A stretch of 64,000 nucleotides of DNA from Deinococcus frigens DSM 12807 (GTDB taxonomy: Bacteria; Deinococcota; Deinococci; Deinococcales; Deinococcaceae). The stretch covers positions 1 to 64,000 of the forward strand of contig NZ_JNIW01000001.1 of NCBI RefSeq assembly GCF_000701425.1, written 5' to 3'. This document shows positions 8,176 through 18,415 of the stretch, piece by piece. The translations under genes and the position numbers were made by a program. Numbering within the stretch: the first letter of the stretch is position 1; each line of letters opens with the position of its first letter. The notes under the pieces were generated by a model. The model saw only the letters and a program-made list of their open reading frames with translations. It did not search any database and was not told the origin of the DNA.

Positions 8176-9345
8176 ATGACCAACACCATCCAGCCGCCCT
8201 CAACCCCCGAAACCACTCCTGACAAACTGATCATGCTCCAGCCCGACACCGTCAACCCGGACGTGAAGCTGCCCAAGACGATGAAGGCCATCGTCGCCTA
8301 TGGCCCCGACGATTACCGTCTGGAAGAGGTGGAGGTGCCGCGCGCCGGGCCGGACGACATCATCATCGAGGTGGAGGCCTGCGGTATCTGCGCCAGCGAC
8401 ATCAAGACCTTCCACGGGGCGCAGAGCCTGTGGGGCGGGGCCGGGCAACCCGCCTGGGTCAAGGCTCCCATGATCCCTGGTCACGAGTTCGTGGGCCGCG
8501 CCGTGGAAGTGGGCGAGAATGTCACCAGGAAGGGCGAATTCAGGGTGGGGGACCGCCTGATTTCTGAGCAGATCGTGCCGTGTGAGGAATGCCGCTACTG
8601 CAAGCGCGGCGAGTACTGGATGTGCCAGAAACATGACATCTACGGCTTCCAGTTCAACGTGAACGGCGCAATGGCAAAGTACATGCGCTTCCCCGCCAAC
8701 TCGCGGACCCATAAGGTTCCCCAGGACGCGCCGCTGGAGCGGGTCATTCTGGTGGAGCCGTTCGCCTGCTCGGTGCATGCCGTCAACCGCGCGAAGATCG
8801 AGTTCGATGATGTGGTGGTGCTGGCCGGGGCGGGGCCGCTGGGCATGGGCATGATCGGCGCGGCCAAGATGAAGAGTCCCAAGACCCTGGTGGTGCTGGA
8901 CTTCAAAAATGACCGTCTGGAAATGGCGAAGAAGTTCGGGGCCGACGTGGTGATCAATCCGTCCGAAGCGGACGCCGTGCAGATGATCAAGGACATGACG
9001 GGCGGCTACGGCTGTGATGTGTACATCGAGGCCACCGGCCACCCCGCCAGCGTGGTGCAGGGGCTGGACATGATCCGCAAGCTGGGCCGCTTCGTGGAGT
9101 TCAGCGTGTTCGGGCAGGACGTGACCGTGGACTGGAGCATCATCGGGGACCGCAAGGAGCTGGACATCTACGGCGCTCACCTGGGGCCGTACTGCTATCC
9201 CTTCACGATTGCCGCCCTGGCCGATGGCCGCCTGCCCAGCGAGGGCATGGTGACGCACCGTCTGAAACTGAGCGAATTCAAGACCGGCTTTGACCTGATG
9301 CAGCAGGGCGACAAATCCATGAAGATTCTGCTGATTCCCGATTGA
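8176..9345 (+). CDS. Zinc-dependent polyol dehydrogenase (erythritol/threitol dehydrogenase-like)
   Basis: This 389-residue medium-chain dehydrogenase should oxidise a sugar alcohol to a ketose with NAD(P). The catalytic zinc region reads EACGICASDIKTFHG and PGHEFVGRAVEVGENV. The structural zinc cysteines are in PCEECRYCKRGEYWMC, and the cofactor fold in VVLAGAGPLGMGMIGAAK. The start at 8176 has AGGAG 7 bases before it; the longer start at 8122 has none. Overall it resembles bacterial erythritol/L-threitol dehydrogenases more than sorbitol or alcohol dehydrogenases, but that rests on remembered family patterns. It lies between the transporter genes and the FGGY kinase, which would phosphorylate its ketose product. 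Confidence 0.85.
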   Translation: MTNTIQPPSTPETTPDKLIMLQPDTVNPDVKLPKTMKAIVAYGPDDYRLEEVEVPRAGPDDIIIEVEACGICASDIKTFHGAQSLWGGAGQPAWVKAPMIPGHEFVGRAVEVGENVTRKGEFRVGDRLISEQIVPCEECRYCKRGEYWMCQKHDIYGFQFNVNGAMAKYMRFPANSRTHKVPQDAPLERVILVEPFACSVHAVNRAKIEFDDVVVLAGAGPLGMGMIGAAKMKSPKTLVVLDFKNDRLEMAKKFGADVVINPSEADAVQMIKDMTGGYGCDVYIEATGHPASVVQGLDMIRKLGRFVEFSVFGQDVTVDWSIIGDRKELDIYGAHLGPYCYPFTIAALADGRLPSEGMVTHRLKLSEFKTGFDLMQQGDKSMKILLIPD

Positions 9346-9558
9346 AGATGGGCGGAGTTCTGGAAGCTGGGTGCGGGCGGATGGAGGCTCGCGCTCAGCT
9401 TTTGTGCTGGTCAAAAAGGAGGGAGCAGCCTGTCTACTTTCCCGCCGATTACGATTCAGGGCGGCGGCCCCAGTTGCTATGCTGCCCCATGCCTCTGAAT
9501 CTCACGGGAGCGCCCTGCATCGGCGTTCTGAACCCGTTTATCCCCGTGGAGCCTGCCC

Positions 9559-11091
9559 ATGCCCGCTGAGCTACTCATCGGCATCGATGTCGGCACCTAC
9601 AGTTCTAAAGGCGTGCTGGTCAACTTGCAGGGCGAGGTGCTGCGCCAGCACGTCATTCCGCACGGCATTTCTATGCCAGCACCTGGCCACGTCGAGCAGG
9701 ACGCCGACGCGGTGTGGTGGGCCGATACGCTGAGCATCCTGAAAGAGCTGCTCTCCGGGCCGTACTCAGGCGCGGACGTGGCAGGTGTGGCGTGCAGCGC
9801 GATTGGGCCGACGCTGTTGCCGCTGGACGAGGCGGGCAGGCCGCTGCGGCCCGGCATCCTGTACGGCGTGGATATCCGCGCGCAGGACCAGATAGAGGCG
9901 CTGAACCGCGAGATTGGCGAGGCCACCATCCTGGCCCACAGCGGCATGGCCCTGACCAGCCAGGCGATTGGCCCCAAGATTCGCTGGCTGCGCGAACACG
10001 AGCCGGAGATTTGGGCGCGGACACGGACCCTGACCACGGCCAGCAGCTACCTCACTTACCGACTGACCGGACAGCACGTCATGGACCACCACACGGCGGC
10101 CCACACCATGCCGCTGTATGACCCTAAGGCGCGCACCTGGACGTATCAGTTTGCTCTCCCCGTGCTGGGCGACAAGGACTTGGAGGCTCTGCCCCGCCTG
10201 GCCTGGGGCGACGAGAAAGCCGGAGAGGTTACGCCAGAAGCTGCCGCCCTGACCGGCTTGCGTGCTGGAACCCCGGTGGCCGTGGGAACAGTGGACGCGC
10301 TGAGCGAGGCCATCAGCGTGGGTGTGAGCCAGCCGGGCGATTTAATGGTGATGTACGGCTCTACTACCTTTTTTGTGCTGGTGCAGGACACGCCGACGCC
10401 CGATTCACGGGTCTGGAGTGTGGGCGGAGCTTTCGCGCCTCAGCATAATCTGGCGGCGGGCATGAGTACCACTGGAAGTCTGACGCGCTGGATTGCCGAC
10501 GAACTGGCCCGCGAACTGCCCACCGATCAGGCGTATGACGCGCTGTTCCGCGAGGCGGCAGCGGTGGCTCCCGGCGCGGACGGCCTGCTCCTGTTGCCGT
10601 ACTTCAGCGGCGAGCGCACCCCGATCAACGACACCAGGGCTAAGGGCGTGATCGCGGGCCTGACCCTCTCGCACACCCGCGCGCACCTGTTCCGGGCGGC
10701 GCTGGAAGGCGTGGGCTTCGGCATTCGCCAGAACATCGAGGCGTTCCGTGACCTGGGCGCGGACGTGCGGCGCATCGTGGCGGTGGGTGGCGGCGCGAAG
10801 ACCCGCACCTGGCTGCAAATCGTTAGCGATATTTCCGGCGAGGCGCAGGAACTGCCCGCCGTGACCGTGGGGGCCAGCTACGGCGACGCCTTCCTGGCCG
10901 GACTGGCGGCGGGACTACTGAAGCGCGGAGACCTGCAAAGCTGGGTCAAGATTTCAGACACCGTGCAGCCCAACACGGAAATGCGGGCCGGGTATGACCG
11001 CCTATATGAGCTGTACCATGACCTCTACACCCAGACCCGTCCCACCGTTCACGCGCTGGGCGATCTGGCGGAAGCGGGGCGCGGCGGGTAG
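9559..11091 (+). CDS. FGGY-family carbohydrate kinase (xylulokinase-like)
   Basis: The 510-residue protein has both FGGY halves. The N-terminal ATPase-fold phosphate strand is LLIGIDVGTYSSKGVLVNLQG, followed by GILYGVDIRA. The second domain has VGTVDALSEAISVGV, YGSTTFFVLV and the signature VAVGGGAKTRTWLQIVSDISG. It should phosphorylate a ketose with ATP. With a polyol dehydrogenase upstream and transaldolase beside the locus, D-xylulose or a related ketose is a fair guess; a tetrulose such as erythrulose is also possible. A 213-base gap separates it from the dehydrogenase, so it may have its own promoter. Confidence 0.85.
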   Translation: MPAELLIGIDVGTYSSKGVLVNLQGEVLRQHVIPHGISMPAPGHVEQDADAVWWADTLSILKELLSGPYSGADVAGVACSAIGPTLLPLDEAGRPLRPGILYGVDIRAQDQIEALNREIGEATILAHSGMALTSQAIGPKIRWLREHEPEIWARTRTLTTASSYLTYRLTGQHVMDHHTAAHTMPLYDPKARTWTYQFALPVLGDKDLEALPRLAWGDEKAGEVTPEAAALTGLRAGTPVAVGTVDALSEAISVGVSQPGDLMVMYGSTTFFVLVQDTPTPDSRVWSVGGAFAPQHNLAAGMSTTGSLTRWIADELARELPTDQAYDALFREAAAVAPGADGLLLLPYFSGERTPINDTRAKGVIAGLTLSHTRAHLFRAALEGVGFGIRQNIEAFRDLGADVRRIVAVGGGAKTRTWLQIVSDISGEAQELPAVTVGASYGDAFLAGLAAGLLKRGDLQSWVKISDTVQPNTEMRAGYDRLYELYHDLYTQTRPTVHALGDLAEAGRGG

Positions 11092-11115
11092 GGATTTCTC
11101 ACCCAATCCTCTTCC

Positions 11116-13005
11116 CTATAGCCCCCACACCAGCGCGATCATCGGCGCGCCCACCGCCACCACGATGATTTCCATCGGCAGCCCCACCTTCCAGTAGTCG
11201 CTGAACTTGTAGCCCCCCGGCCCCATCACCAGCGTGTTGCTCTGGTGGCCGATGGGAGTTAAAAAGGCGCTGCTGGCCGCCACCGCCACGGCAATGAGAA
11301 AGGCGTCGGGGTTGGCCCCCAGCCCCTGCGCGATCTTGATGGCAATCGGTGCGGTGATCAGCGCGGCGGCGGCGTTGTTGATGATGTCCGACAGGTTCAT
11401 GGTTAGGATCATGACCACCACAAGCACGGCCATAATGGGCCAGCCGTTTGTCAGGCCCAGGATGGTCTCGGCGATCAGGTTCGCGCCGCCGGTGCTGGAC
11501 AGCGCCGCGCCCACCGGGATCAACGTGGCCAGCAGCACCAGAATCGGCCACTCGATGCTCTCGTACACGTCGCGCAGGTTGATCAGGCGCAGCAGCAGCA
11601 TGACGGTGGCGGCGGCGGTAAAGGACACCGCGACGGGCAGCAGATTTAACGTGGCGGCCAGGATGGCGGCCAGAAAAATACCGCCGGTCAGCAGCATCTT
11701 GCGGGTCTGCCCGGCGGGCACCATGTCCAGCGCACGCTCGCGCAGCAGCAGGCAGCCCAGGGTGTGCAGGGCCTCCTCGATACTGTTGCGCGGCCCGTGC
11801 ATCAGCAGCACGTCCCCGGCGCTGAACCGGGCGTTGACCAGCCGCTCGCGCAGGCGCTGGCCCTGGCGCGACACCGCGATCAGGTTGATGTTGAAGCGCT
11901 GGCGCAGCCGCAGGCTCACGGCGCTCTGGCCCACGATGGGCGACAGCGCCGTGACCACCACTTCTGCCAGGGTCACGTCGTCGGAGGCCAGTTGCTCGGG
12001 GGTGATCGTCTCGTTGCCCACTAGGGTCAGTTGGCCGTCTTCCACCAGTTCGGTCAGCTTGGCGGCGGTGGCCTCCACGATCAGCACGTCATCGGCCTGA
12101 AGCACCGTGAACGGCGTGGGAAAGGGGCGTTGCGATTCGCCGCGCACCAGCGACACCACCTGCACGCCCTCTACCTTGCCCAGGTCCAGCACGCGTTGCC
12201 CGGCCAGGGCGCTGCCCGCTGGCAGCCGGACTTCTGTCATGTAGTCGGCCATGCGGTACAGGTCCGCGCGGTTCTCGCCGGAGACCCGCTGGGGCAGCAG
12301 CCGCCAGCCCAGAACGGCCAGGTACAGGATGCCCGCCGCCGCCACCGCCAGGCCCACCGGCGTGAAGCTGAACATGTTGTAGGACTCGCCCAGCAGCTCG
12401 CGGCGCAGGTTGGAGATGATCAGGTTGGGCGGCGTGCCGATCAGGGTGGTCATGCCGCCCAGCAACGAGGCGAAGGCCAGCGGCATCAGCAGCGTGCTGG
12501 CCGAACGGCCCGCGCGATTGGCCAGCGTGATCGCCACCGGTAGCATGATCGCCAGCGCGCCCACGTTGTTCATGATCGAGCTGAGAAAGGCCACCACGCC
12601 CGACATCGCCAGCACCTGCACGGTCATGTTGGTGCCGACCCGTCCCAGCCCGCGCACCAGCACATTGACCAGCCCGGTCTTTTGCAGCGCTTGGCTGATC
12701 ACCAGCACGGCGGCCACCGTAATCACGGCGGGTTCCGAAAAGCCCCGGAACGCCTCGTTGCCCTTGATCACGCCGGTCAATGTGAGAGTCAGCAGCGCCA
12801 GCATGCCCACCACGTCGTAGCGCCACTTGCCCCACACGAACAGCACCAGCGCGCCGAACAGGGTGGCGAAGACGAGGAGTTGCGGAGTGGTCAAGCGGAG
12901 GTTTTGGGAAGGGAGAAGGAGAGCAGGAGACTCCGGCGACGGCAAGAAAGCGAAAACAGCCGGGTGAGCATCCGGGCATTGTAAAGCGCCGCTTGGAGCC
13001 AGCAC
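11116..13005 (-). CDS. SLC13-type anion/cation symporter with two RCK_C (TrkA-C) domains
   Basis: This membrane protein of up to 629 residues has hydrophobic blocks at both ends: about residues 38-230, with SSIMNNVGALAIMLP and GMTTLIGTPPNLIISNLRRE, and 440-629, with NLSDIINNAAAALITAPI and TPIGHQSNTLVMGPGGY. Two soluble TrkA-C-like domains lie between (about 235-310 and 330-410). This is the SLC13/divalent-anion-sodium-symporter plan, as in putative sulfate or dicarboxylate transporters. The true start is uncertain: the first 37 residues are Pro-rich and unlike the family, and a TTG at 12894 (LTTPQLLVFATLFGALVLF) is a good alternative, though neither has a clear ribosome site. It is convergent with the kinase gene. 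Confidence 0.85.
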   Translation of the reverse strand: MLAPSGALQCPDAHPAVFAFLPSPESPALLLPSQNLRLTTPQLLVFATLFGALVLFVWGKWRYDVVGMLALLTLTLTGVIKGNEAFRGFSEPAVITVAAVLVISQALQKTGLVNVLVRGLGRVGTNMTVQVLAMSGVVAFLSSIMNNVGALAIMLPVAITLANRAGRSASTLLMPLAFASLLGGMTTLIGTPPNLIISNLRRELLGESYNMFSFTPVGLAVAAAGILYLAVLGWRLLPQRVSGENRADLYRMADYMTEVRLPAGSALAGQRVLDLGKVEGVQVVSLVRGESQRPFPTPFTVLQADDVLIVEATAAKLTELVEDGQLTLVGNETITPEQLASDDVTLAEVVVTALSPIVGQSAVSLRLRQRFNINLIAVSRQGQRLRERLVNARFSAGDVLLMHGPRNSIEEALHTLGCLLLRERALDMVPAGQTRKMLLTGGIFLAAILAATLNLLPVAVSFTAAATVMLLLRLINLRDVYESIEWPILVLLATLIPVGAALSSTGGANLIAETILGLTNGWPIMAVLVVVMILTMNLSDIINNAAAALITAPIAIKIAQGLGANPDAFLIAVAVAASSAFLTPIGHQSNTLVMGPGGYKFSDYWKVGLPMEIIVVAVGAPMIALVWGL

Positions 13006-13084
13006 GAAGCCTCCCGCCCCAAGACCACTCTCGGGACGGGAATATTTGGCGGCTTGCGCTGCCCATCAGGCAACGGGCTAGGGC

Positions 13085-14506
13085 CTAGCGGGTGGTATAG
13101 GCGTAGACCATGCCCTCGCCCTGGCCGCTGAAGCGTTTGGGAACGCCGGTGCCGAAGAACAATTGATCGCCCGACACCACCAGCGAAGACGCGATTGAGG
13201 GATGACCGCCGCTGGTCCACACGACCTGTCCGTCCGAGGCGCGGAACGCCTTGATAAAGCCGCTCAGGGTGCCGACCAGGTAAATGTCATTGGACAGGTA
13301 ACCCGCCCCGGTGGCCCCCGCCGCCATGACCTTGGGCTTGGCCCAGATCAGCCTGCCGCTGCCCGCGTCAATGGCCTTGACATTGATGGGAAATTCCGCC
13401 GGATTGAGCTGGGTGGTGTCGTCAAAGCTGTTGTTGCTCCAGACATACACCTTGCTGCCCGCGACCGACGCTTCGGCCCGCACGCCGCCGCCCACGCCGC
13501 TGTAGCCGACGGTATGCTTCCAGATGACCTCGCCGCTGCTGCGGTCCAGCGCCCAGTAAATGCCGTTTTTCTGCCCAATGCCCACGAAGTCGCGGGGTTG
13601 CCCCCCCACCTGTGCGCTGAACAAGTTCGGCCCAGCGGCAAAATCCACATCCGGCCCCGTCGGTGTGGCGGGCGTCCACACGTCAAAGGCGGTGGCCTGG
13701 GTGGCCCAGACCGTCTCGCCGGTCTTGGCATTCACTGCCACAATGCTGTCGGACAGATCGGTGGCCTTGCCGCTGTAGTTGTTGCCCGTTGCAAAAAACA
13801 GAGTGTTGCTGGCGGGGTCCAGTGCGAACGATCCCCACATGGCAACCCCGTTGCCGGGCGCAGGCACCAGTGACTTTTCCCAGACGATTTTGCCGCTCGC
13901 GGCGTCGAGCGCCACCACCTTGCCCCGGAAACTGGGGGCAAAGGGCTTGCCCGCCCGTTTCATGGCCCCGGCAACGGCTTCCTCGACCGAGGACACCCCA
14001 ATGTACACCAGGCCGCCGTGGTACAGCAGCGTGCTGATGCTGCCGCCGTACTGACTTTCCGGCACGAAATCGGTCTTCCACTTCACCTCGCCGGTGGTCT
14101 GGTCGAGGCCAAAAGCGTAGCCCTCCACGCTGGCCTCAAACAACATGCCCTGACCCAGCGCGCCGGTTCCGGCGAAGCCGTGCCACGGAAAAGCCTTGAC
14201 CGGCTGCTCCAGCGACTTTTTCCAGGTGAGCTGACCACTCGTGGCGTTGACCGCGTAAGCGTTGCCGCTCCAGTCGGCGAAATAGACCTGGCCGCCTTCA
14301 ACCAGCGGGCTGTGCGAGACATAACCGGGAGCCTGGAACTTCCAGGCCAGTTTCAGCTTGCCCACGTTCTGCGCGTTCAGGCCGCCCGTTCCGGCGTGCG
14401 CGTTGCTCAGACCCGTCCCACCCATCGTGCTGTCATTCCCGGCGTTTTGCGCGGCGGCGAGCGTGATGAGGGCGAGCAGGCTGGAATAGAGAATGCTTTT
14501 TTTCAT
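13085..14506 (-). CDS. Secreted PQQ-like beta-propeller protein
   Basis: The 473-residue protein starts at 14506 with GGAGG 5 bases upstream and a signal peptide, MKKSILYSSLLALITLAAAQ. The rest is a series of WD-like PQQ repeats (GQLTWKKSLEQPV, GEVKWKTDF, GKIVWEKSL, GETVWATQA, GEVIWKHTVG, GRLIWAKPK, GQVVWTSGG), giving a beta-propeller of about eight blades. Alcohol dehydrogenase-type quinoproteins have this fold, but the disulfide ring and calcium ligands of true PQQ enzymes are not evident, so a binding or scaffold role outside the membrane is as likely as an enzyme. Confidence 0.75.
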   Translation of the reverse strand: MKKSILYSSLLALITLAAAQNAGNDSTMGGTGLSNAHAGTGGLNAQNVGKLKLAWKFQAPGYVSHSPLVEGGQVYFADWSGNAYAVNATSGQLTWKKSLEQPVKAFPWHGFAGTGALGQGMLFEASVEGYAFGLDQTTGEVKWKTDFVPESQYGGSISTLLYHGGLVYIGVSSVEEAVAGAMKRAGKPFAPSFRGKVVALDAASGKIVWEKSLVPAPGNGVAMWGSFALDPASNTLFFATGNNYSGKATDLSDSIVAVNAKTGETVWATQATAFDVWTPATPTGPDVDFAAGPNLFSAQVGGQPRDFVGIGQKNGIYWALDRSSGEVIWKHTVGYSGVGGGVRAEASVAGSKVYVWSNNSFDDTTQLNPAEFPINVKAIDAGSGRLIWAKPKVMAAGATGAGYLSNDIYLVGTLSGFIKAFRASDGQVVWTSGGHPSIASSLVVSGDQLFFGTGVPKRFSGQGEGMVYAYTTR

Positions 14507-14911
14507 CTGGACCTCCGGCCCATGCTGAATCGGGCTAATACTGAGCTGGGGTACTGAACTGGGGCAACGGCTCCCCCAAGTGCTAGAGCCGCCCGTCCTC
14601 ATTGGATCAAGCTGTCAGGAGAGGGGTCCTGGGCATTGCAACCTCCTGTAGATCGGGGCCACCACAGCTCCAAACACCAGAGGCGTGAAGACCGTGACCC
14701 AGCCACGCGACATGGCAAGAACTGGCCCCCACGGACTGCGGCACAGATTGCGGCAGGCCAGCGAACGGTACGCCCGGCGACGGAGCGGTCATATCGGCTG
14801 ATTGCATCTCGTCTCTTTCGCGCTTCTGGCCCCACCCGCAGGACGGTCTCGGTGGTCAACCGCCGAAGTCTGTCCCAGGGTGGGTTGCCAGGGTCCTGGC
14901 CTGGCCTCCCG
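14507..14911. other. Intergenic stretch, no gene recognised
   Basis: About 400 bases lie between the spondin-domain gene and the beta-propeller gene. Both are transcribed on the minus strand. I see no plausible coding frame, RNA gene, clear terminator hairpin or repeat here; it should hold the promoter of the beta-propeller gene. Confidence 0.5.
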
Positions 14912-15625
14912 TTACTGAGTGGGCGTGATCGTCACCTTGATCACGCTGCTGGCCGCCGGGTAAACGTAACCGTCGTTGACCAGGTGCACCACGTCGTTTT
15001 CGCTGGGGCCAAAATTGTCGCTCGGCTGGCGCGGCTTTTGAGCTGGCCCCACGCCGGGCTGCTCGTTGACCTCGGTTCCCGAGTCCAGCAGCACCACCCC
15101 GCCAGTCGCGTCGCCGGACACCGGCTTGCCATCCGCCCCGAACAGGTTCAGGCCCGCGCCGGAAAAGTCGTAGAACAGATCATTGGACTGCACGAACATG
15201 GTGGCAAAGGACAGCCGGTCTCCGGGCACCGCGCTGAGCGTGAATTCGTAGGCGTCGCCGGGGAGGATCGGGCCGGGTGCGGAGGCACCGACAGGAATAC
15301 TGGCCACGCCGCTGCTGTGGCCCTTGCCCTTAAGTTCGCCCGCCAACGTCATGGGGCTGCCGTCCTCCGCCACACTTTCAAGGCCTGCGCTGGCTTTGGT
15401 GCCGAGCGTCCAGATCGGGTTACTTCCGCTGTGAACGATCCAGACGACGGGCGAGAGCGGCGCTGGCACGGCAGCGTTGGGACCGCCCGGCGTGGCCAGC
15501 GTGGTGGGCGTGGAGACGTTCTGAACGCGCACCTTGAAGGTTTGAGACATGTTCGTCGGTGTCGTCGCGGGAGCGCAGGCGGCGAGCGTCAGGGCCAGAG
15601 AACCGAAAAGCAGCAATTTCCTCAT
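14912..15625 (-). CDS. Spondin-domain lipoprotein
   Basis: The 237-residue product starts at 15625 with AAGGAG 7 bases upstream. The N-terminus is a lipoprotein signal, MRKLLLFGSLALTLAACAP, with Cys at the lipobox. The mature part follows the bacterial spondin_N pattern: FKVRVQNVST, LSPVVWIVHSG, GLESVAEDGSP, ILPGDAYEFTLSAVPGDRLSFATMFVQSNDLFY and LLDSGTEVNEQPGVGPAQ. Related domains are found in secreted adhesion or matrix proteins; the bacterial function is unknown. A start at 15745 is possible but lacks a ribosome site and would hide the lipobox. Confidence 0.8.
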   Translation of the reverse strand: MRKLLLFGSLALTLAACAPATTPTNMSQTFKVRVQNVSTPTTLATPGGPNAAVPAPLSPVVWIVHSGSNPIWTLGTKASAGLESVAEDGSPMTLAGELKGKGHSSGVASIPVGASAPGPILPGDAYEFTLSAVPGDRLSFATMFVQSNDLFYDFSGAGLNLFGADGKPVSGDATGGVVLLDSGTEVNEQPGVGPAQKPRQPSDNFGPSENDVVHLVNDGYVYPAASSVIKVTITPTQ

Positions 15626-15963
15626 GATGTTTCTCCTTGAAGCGGCTGCGTTCGGGGCGTCACCCTTTACACGGTGAACTTTCAAGCCAGACTCACCCCC
15701 CTCCGCCTCAACCGATTTCAGGCGGAACAGTAAGCTGGCTCTCAAAACAGCCGCTACTCATAAGGTACGAAAACTCACAGCTTAAAGGTTCGGTTCAATT
15801 GGGCTTGCGAGTTCATTGGGGTTGGTAAGCAGGCTTGCAGAAACGGGGCGCTACGGGGTGGTCACGGCTGGACTCTGGCAGGCCAGGAGAGGTGGGAAGG
15901 AAACAGTCCTCCCCCCGTCTGCGCCTGACATCTCCCTGACCTGACCCTCCACAATGAGAGGCA
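15626..15963. promoter_or_regulatory. Divergent intergenic region between spondin lipoprotein and response regulator
   Basis: About 340 bases hold the promoters of both flanking genes. I did not find a clean -35/-10 pair or an inverted repeat that could be assigned with confidence, and no coding frame looks real. Confidence 0.45.
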
Positions 15964-16649
<686 letters not shown>

Positions 16650-16653
<4 letters not shown>

Positions 16654-17612
16654 CGGCGCAGGGGCGGGCGGGCACCACCGCGCCGGACTTCTGGATTGAC
16701 GCGCTGCCCCAGGCCGTGCTGCTGTGCCAGGGGGGCAAGGTGGACCGCCTGAACGCGGCGGCCTCGCGGCTGTGGGGCGTCACGCAGGCGCGGGCAGCGG
16801 GCCGTCCGGTGTTAGAGGTGGTGCGGCGACATACCCTGGAGGCGCTGATCGAGCGTGGCGGCGAGCTGGAGCTGGAGGTCAGCGGGCGCACCCTGCGCTG
16901 CGCGGCCACCCGGGACGGCGACGCGGCGGCTTTAATCGTGGAGGACATCACCGATCACCACCGCCGCGAGGCCGAACTGCGCGAGGCCACCGCCGTCCTC
17001 TCGCACGAGTTCCGCACCCCGGTCACGGCATTGAGGGGCGTGCTGGAGGCGCTGGAATACGACATGCCCCGCGAGCTGTCGCAGAACTTCGTGCGCCAGG
17101 GCCTCCAGGAAACCGCACGCCTGGCCCGGCTGGTAGAGGACCTGGCCGTGGGCTTTCGCCCCACCCGCGCCCGCACCCTGCCGCTGGCCGAGGCCTTTGC
17201 CCGCGCCGAGCGCCTGCTGGACAGCGAACTGACCCTGCGCGGCTCCCACCTGAGTTTCGGGGCGGACCATCTGGTGCGTGCTGATCCCGACAAGCTGCTC
17301 CAGGTGCTGCTGAACCTGATCGAGAACGCCCTGAAATACGGCCCGCCGGGCCAGGACATCGAGGTCCAGACCGCCGGGCGCGGCACCTGGGTCGAGGTCT
17401 GCGTGCTGGACCACGGCCCGCCCATCCCCGACACCGACACGCTGTTTCAGGCCCACACGCGCGGCGCGGGGGCCAGCGGCCAGGGCAGCGGCATGGGCCT
17501 GTACATCGTCCGCAGCGTCGTCCACGGCTGGGGCGGCCAGGCCTGGGCGACGCGCACAGACGGGCGCAACGCCTTTTGCTTCACGCTGCCGGGTGTGGGG
17601 GGGCTGGGATGA
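16650..17612 (+). CDS. PhoR-like sensor histidine kinase without membrane segments
   Basis: The start at GTG 16650 overlaps the response regulator stop by GTGA; an in-frame GTG at 16635 would overlap it further. The 320-residue protein has an N-terminal PAS-like domain (WIDALPQAVLLCQGGKVDRLNAAASRLWG), a HisKA domain with the phospho-accepting His in VLSHEFRTPVTALRG, and an ATPase domain with N box NLIENALKYGP and G box GSGMGLYIVRSVV. No transmembrane segment is seen, so sensing should be cytoplasmic or through partners such as PhoU. It pairs with the response regulator. Confidence 0.9.
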
Positions 17613-17617
17613 GAGAA

Positions 17618-17655
17618 TGTCTGAACGTCTGTACCGTCTGAAGGTCTCAACGTGG
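17618..17655. repeat. Degenerate octamer repeats GTCTgAAc/g
   Basis: Four short units follow the kinase stop: GTCTGAAC, GTCTGTACC, GTCTGAAG and GTCTCAAC. They resemble the octamer array at 26306-26333 and a short run at about 40711, so they may be part of a common Deinococcus-type intergenic short repeat. Confidence 0.5.
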
Positions 17656-17766
17656 GCGAGGCTCTTGCGTTCAGACCCTCGGCCCTGGTGACCTGGAGAC
17701 GCCCCTGACCCTCCCCTGACACCCCGGTGTTCCATTGCCCCCCAATGACCGCCCCCAGGAGTTCCC

Positions 17767-18411
17767 ATGCGTGAAGTGCTTGAAAATGATCTGCGGAGCG
17801 TGCTGAACGGCGCGCTGAACATGCTGGGCACCGTCGAGCAGATGCTGCCGGTGGCCGCCGACGTGCTGCTGCACGAGCAGACCGAGCGTCTGGCAGAGGT
17901 GCGCGCCCTGGACCTGGAGGTGGACGCGCAGGAGGCCCGCATCGAGGCCGAATGCCTGCGGATCATCGCGCGGTATCAGCCGGTGGCGCGTGACCTGCGG
18001 CTGGTGGCGCTGATCCTCAAAAGTCTGTCGGACATCGAGCGCATGGGCGACTACGTGGTTCACGTGGCCGAGGACGGCGCGGAGCTGGCCCAGGCCCCGG
18101 CCCTCAAGAAATACGTCAACCTGGCGCGCATGCTGGCCCGCCTGGGCGAGATGAGCCAGAACCTGAGAACGGCCATCGCGGACCGCGACGTGACCCGCGC
18201 CGAGACCACCATCGGGATGGACGACGAGGTCGACGACCTGTACGAGCAGATTCAGCGTGAGCTGGTGACCTACATGCTCGAGGACCCGCGCAACATCAGC
18301 AAGGCGCTGATGCTGATGCGGGTGGGACGCAGCCTGGAACGCGTCGGCGACCACATGGAAAACGTCGCCGAACGCGTGCGCTACTGGGTCACGGGCGTGC
18401 GCGAGGCGTAA
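17767..18411 (+). CDS. phoU: Phosphate-signalling regulator PhoU
   Basis: This 214-residue all-helical protein has the two-fold repeated PhoU helical bundle. The metal-binding-type E/D motifs are visible as LKSLSDIERMGDYVVHVAEDG in the first half and MRVGRSLERVGDHMENVAERV in the second. PhoU dampens PhoR/PhoB signalling when phosphate is plentiful. CAGGAG lies before the ATG at 17767, and the gene follows the two-component pair by about 150 bases. The usual pst genes are absent, so partners are encoded elsewhere. Confidence 0.93.
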   Translation: MREVLENDLRSVLNGALNMLGTVEQMLPVAADVLLHEQTERLAEVRALDLEVDAQEARIEAECLRIIARYQPVARDLRLVALILKSLSDIERMGDYVVHVAEDGAELAQAPALKKYVNLARMLARLGEMSQNLRTAIADRDVTRAETTIGMDDEVDDLYEQIQRELVTYMLEDPRNISKALMLMRVGRSLERVGDHMENVAERVRYWVTGVREA

Positions 18412-18415
18412 GGAC

